From assembly GCA_028819675.1 (NCBI GenBank), contig JAPPKT010000093.1:1-9192 (forward strand): a stretch of 9,192 bases of DNA. The letters run 5' to 3'. Origin of the DNA: Caldilineaceae bacterium. GTDB lineage: Bacteria; Chloroflexota; Anaerolineae; Caldilineales; Caldilineaceae. A program made the position numbers and the translations under genes. Shown here in pieces: positions 6,319 to 9,192 of the stretch (positions are counted from its first letter, which is position 1; the number at the start of each line of letters is the position of its first letter). Below the pieces are notes generated by a model. It searched no databases. It had not been told where the DNA came from and saw only the letters and a list, made by a program, of their open reading frames with translations.

Positions 6319-7122
6319 TCAGTTGGAGGCAATACCAATCATAGCACGAAAGAGCGAGAGGCCCAGCCCCTCACTTCCACCGAGAGGGTTCTGAATTGGA
6401 TCGATATGGTCCTCGGGATGGGGCATCAGACCGATCACATTGCCGGCTTGGTTGCAGATACCGGCGATGTCGGCTACAGATCCATTGGGGTTGAGAGGGT
6501 AGCGGCCAGCGGCGGGCAGTCCATCCGAATCGACGTATCGGAAAGCAACCAGCCCATCCTTTTCCAAGCGTTCAAGCGTGTCGCGGTCGGATACCTGAAA
6601 GTTGCCCTCCCCGTGGGCAACCGGGCAGAAGACCGGCTCTACCAGTTGCGCCAGGCAGCCGGCACGCGTTCCTTGCTCTACGGCCAGATGAACCCAGCGG
6701 CACTCGAAGCAGTTACGCGCATTGTGCGTCAAGGTGACGTCTCGCCGCGAGACTGACTGCTGAATTGCAGACGGGCTCTCGCCGTTGCCGGCGTAGCCGG
6801 GCAGAAGGCCGGCCTTGACCAGGGTCTGAAAGCCGTTGCAGATGCCCAATACAGGCTTACCCGTCGCGATGAACTCCGTCAACTCTTCGTGAAAGAACAC
6901 CTGTAGATCCAGGGCCTGGCGTACGCCGGCACCGAGGGCATCGCCGTAGGAGAATCCGCCGGGAAGAACGAGCATGCCAAACTCGGAGAAGCGACGAACA
7001 CCACGCCGCAACTGATTGATGTGAACGATCTGCGGGGAGGCGCCGGCTAGCTCACATGCTCGTGCTGCCTCGGCATCGCGGTTGGTGCCGGTGGCGTGGA
7101 GGATCAGGACGGGCAGGTTCAT
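6319..7122 (-). CDS. purQ: Phosphoribosylformylglycinamidine synthase, glutaminase subunit
   Basis: A complete 267-residue class I glutamine amidotransferase. It hydrolyses glutamine and passes ammonia to PurL, which converts FGAR to FGAM. The triad is visible: nucleophile Cys95 in LGICNGFQ, and His235 with Glu237 in MPHPEDH near the C-terminus. LPGGFSYGD (53-61) forms the expected oxyanion-side loop. The length is slightly above the roughly 225-residue B. subtilis PurQ and similar to longer PurQ proteins in other phyla. ATG 7120-7122 lies 52 bp after the purL stop. No Shine-Dalgarno box is visible, but the N-terminus [16 protein letters not shown] fits the family. The stop is TGA. No purS lies between purL and purQ. 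Confidence 0.96.
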   Translation of the reverse strand: MNLPVLILHATGTNRDAEAARACELAGASPQIVHINQLRRGVRRFSEFGMLVLPGGFSYGDALGAGVRQALDLQVFFHEELTEFIATGKPVLGICNGFQTLVKAGLLPGYAGNGESPSAIQQSVSRRDVTLTHNARNCFECRWVHLAVEQGTRAGCLAQLVEPVFCPVAHGEGNFQVSDRDTLERLEKDGLVAFRYVDSDGLPAAGRYPLNPNGSVADIAGICNQAGNVIGLMPHPEDHIDPIQNPLGGSEGLGLSLFRAMIGIASN

Positions 7123-7141
7123 AGCCGCAGAGGTGGGGCGC

Positions 7142-7173
7142 AGTCTTGTCGTACAGAGATGAGATGCAAGACT
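7142..7173 (-). repeat. 7-bp inverted repeat in the purL-purQ spacer
   Basis: AGTCTTG (7142-7148) and CAAGACT (7167-7173) are perfect complementary arms around 18 nt. The second arm begins two bases after the purL stop codon, and the structure ends 19 nt before the purQ ATG. There is no U-run, so it is not an intrinsic terminator. It could be an RNA-processing or stability element that sets PurL and PurQ levels, or a chance repeat. Confidence 0.35.
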
Positions 7174-7174
7174 A

Positions 7175-9192
7175 TCACGCGGTTTCAGCCCCCTTCCAGG
7201 CTGAGAGGATTTCGTCCAGTGACAGGTCGAAGAGGGGCTGCCGGTCGATGGCCACAGAGAGCATTTGGGAATCGGTGACAGTGCCTATGAAAGCAAATGG
7301 AATGTCCGATAGTATGTCCTCGAATGCCGCTCGGTCCGCGGGGGTCACTTCCAGGAGGAGTCGACCGTTGGTTTCGCTGAAGAGCGGGACGTAGGGGTGG
7401 GTCAGATCCCTTCCCACTGCGGTCCCAATGTCCACGTCCGCGCCCAGGCGTCCGCCAAGGCACATTTCGGCAAGGGCCACGGCCAGTCCGCCTTCGCTCA
7501 GATCGTGGCAACTTTGGACCAGGCCGGCCTGCATGGCTGCGTGGACTGCCCGATAGCGCGTCAGAGGTTCTGCGGGCATGGCTGGCGGAACGCCGCCATC
7601 CCATTGTAACAGCTGGCTGAGGAGAGATCCCCCCAGCTCTTCACACGTTTCTCCCACGATGTATATGTGGTTTCCCGACTGCTTCAGGTTGGATGTGCAG
7701 GTGCGACGCATGTCGGGCACGATGCCCAAGGCGGAAATGAGAAGCGTCCCCGGGATCGGCTGGCCTTCGAACTCATTGTAGAGGCTGTCCTTACCGGATA
7801 TGAAGGGGGCGTTGTATGTGACGGCGGCGTCGTAGCAGCCCTGGCAGGCGCGCACGAGGGCGCCCAGCCGATCCGGGAAGGTGGGGTTACCCCAGCAGAA
7901 GTTGTCCAGAATTGCGATCTGATCCGGGTCTGCGCCGACTGAGACGGCATTGCGAAATGCTTCGTCGACTGCACTGACGGCCATGGCGTAGCAGTCGCGT
8001 TTTCCCAGCAGAGGATTGATGCCTGCGCTGAGGGCGAAAGCGCGGTGGTGGCCCCATGTACCGATGGGCTTGAGGACTGCGGCGTCTGAAGGTCCGTCCA
8101 TGTGCGGGCCGACAAAAGGACGGACGAGGGTACCGCCGCGTACTTCATGGTCGTAGGTGCGAACGATGCGTTCTTTGCTGGCGATTGTAGGATGGCTCAG
8201 CATGCGGACGAGGAGCTCTTTGGGCTCGGGCTGCGAGTGGATTTTATCCAGAACGGTCTGAAGTGTGGGCAGGTCCGGATTGGGCTCGTGGTAGTGAGCC
8301 GTCCGTTGCGGGAGGGGAAGCCCATCGTGCAAGAAGGTCATGGGCAGCTCGGCAACGGCGCGGCCGCCATAGTGCACGCGCAGCCAGCCATCGCCACTGA
8401 AGTGGCCCAGGTCGCGTATTTCGACTTCCCAGAGGTCGGCCAGCTCCTGGAGGTGGGGAAGGTGGGCGGGCGGTACAGCCAGGACCATTCGTTCCTGGGC
8501 TTCGGAGAGCCAGATTTCCCATGGCGTCAAGCCGGGATATTTCAGTGGAACATCCTGCAACTCAATGTCGGCGCCCAGCGCTTCGCCCATCTCACCGACG
8601 GCAGAGGAAAGACCACCGGCGCCGCAGTCGGTGATGGCGTTATAAAGGCGCTTGTCGCGGGCGGCTTCGACCAGTTCGATGAGTCCCTTTTCAGTGATGG
8701 GGTCGCCGATTTGGACGGCACTGCCGGACTCTGCGTGTGTGTCCTGGGTCAACTCGGCGGAGGAGAAGGTTGCTCCGTGGATGCCGTCGCGACCGGTGCG
8801 ACCGCCGAGGACAACGATGCGATCTCCCTGCTGTGGTTCCGTGGGATGCGTCCCCTTGGGCAGCAGGCCGACCGCGCCGCAGAAGACGAGGGGATTGCCG
8901 AGGTACCCTGAGTCGTAGATGACGGCGCCGTTGACTGTCGGGAGGCCGAGCTTGTTGCCGTAGTCGCCAATGCCGGCGACGACCCCCTCCTTGACGCGTG
9001 CCGGGTGCAGGAGGCCTGGCGGGAGTTCGCTGGAAGGCAGATCCTGGGGGCCGAAGCAGAGGACGTCCGTGCAGGCGATAGGCCGGGCGGATACGGCGAT
9101 GATGTCGCGGACGACGCCGCCGATGCCGGTATTTGCGCCGCCGAAAGGTTCGAGAGCAGAGGGGTGATTGTGGGTCTCCACTTTGAAGGCGA
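7175..9192 (-). CDS. purL: Phosphoribosylformylglycinamidine synthase, synthetase subunit PurL (5' end outside the window)
   Basis: 671 residues are visible and the reading frame is open through the right edge, so the true start is not seen. The subunit uses ATP and ammonia from PurQ to turn FGAR into FGAM. The visible part opens with [15 protein letters not shown], containing the active-site histidines of the family (residues 7 and 9 of the visible part). It continues with [14 protein letters not shown] (129-142), [16 protein letters not shown] (188-203), [10 protein letters not shown] (465-474), [10 protein letters not shown] (561-570) and [11 protein letters not shown] (605-615). These are the two repeated AIRS-type halves of small PurL. 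There is no C-terminal glutaminase domain, in agreement with a separate purQ. About 670 residues after ETHNHPS matches the roughly 740-residue B. subtilis type, but a longer N-terminus, such as a fused PurS, cannot be excluded. The stop is TGA. Confidence 0.97.
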   Translation of the reverse strand, partial: AFKVETHNHPSALEPFGGANTGIGGVVRDIIAVSARPIACTDVLCFGPQDLPSSELPPGLLHPARVKEGVVAGIGDYGNKLGLPTVNGAVIYDSGYLGNPLVFCGAVGLLPKGTHPTEPQQGDRIVVLGGRTGRDGIHGATFSSAELTQDTHAESGSAVQIGDPITEKGLIELVEAARDKRLYNAITDCGAGGLSSAVGEMGEALGADIELQDVPLKYPGLTPWEIWLSEAQERMVLAVPPAHLPHLQELADLWEVEIRDLGHFSGDGWLRVHYGGRAVAELPMTFLHDGLPLPQRTAHYHEPNPDLPTLQTVLDKIHSQPEPKELLVRMLSHPTIASKERIVRTYDHEVRGGTLVRPFVGPHMDGPSDAAVLKPIGTWGHHRAFALSAGINPLLGKRDCYAMAVSAVDEAFRNAVSVGADPDQIAILDNFCWGNPTFPDRLGALVRACQGCYDAAVTYNAPFISGKDSLYNEFEGQPIPGTLLISALGIVPDMRRTCTSNLKQSGNHIYIVGETCEELGGSLLSQLLQWDGGVPPAMPAEPLTRYRAVHAAMQAGLVQSCHDLSEGGLAVALAEMCLGGRLGADVDIGTAVGRDLTHPYVPLFSETNGRLLLEVTPADRAAFEDILSDIPFAFIGTVTDSQMLSVAIDRQPLFDLSLDEILSAWKGAETA

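Noticed and set aside
1..9192. CRISPR arrays, insertion sequences, tRNA or rRNA genes
   Set aside because: No regularly spaced repeats, transposase frames, terminal inverted repeats with target duplications, or tRNA/rRNA-like sequences were seen. Nearly all bases are accounted for by purine genes.

Overview
The window is almost entirely a co-directional block of de novo purine biosynthesis genes on the minus strand. In transcription order, right to left, it reads purL (5' end beyond the window), purQ, purC, purE, purK, purF, purD, then the start of a further gene that runs off the left edge. No gene on the plus strand is supported. The long plus-strand open frames mirror purF, purD, purL and the left-edge gene in G+C-rich DNA.

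Right part (4736-9192): PurL and PurQ together make FGAM from FGAR, PurC makes SAICAR, and PurE begins the two-enzyme carboxylation of AIR that PurK drives with ATP. Middle and left (656-4731): PurK, then PurF (committed step, PRPP to phosphoribosylamine) and PurD (GAR formation). The visible genes cover PurF, PurD, PurL/Q, PurK/E and PurC. Genes for GAR formylation (PurN or PurT), AIR synthetase (PurM), PurB, PurH and a free PurS are not present. Junctions are 52, 53, 30, 4, 101 and 30 bp, so purL to purK reads as one operon. The 101-bp gap before purF has room for an internal promoter, and a weak candidate is visible there.

Left edge (1-655): a 129-bp spacer after purD carries three alternating TGGTCC/GGACCA arms. 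These are followed by 50 nt without a single G on the transcript strand (24 of 50 are C), then a GGAGG ribosome binding site and the first 175 codons of a protein. Its residues 143-175 look like the start of the catalytic domain of HMG-CoA reductase (mevalonate pathway). About 130 residues precede that domain.

Organism: a bacterium with G+C-rich DNA, small-type PurL with separate PurQ, a class I PurE plus PurK, an Fe-S type PurF with a propeptide, and a long-form PurC. With a possible mevalonate-pathway gene next door, a Chloroflexota-like lineage is a reasonable guess, made from the style of the proteins and not from any search. Stops are TGA (4) and TAG (3), with no TAA. The coding content is canonical. 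The most unusual signals lie in the spacers, especially 536-626. I see no new multi-gene system here.
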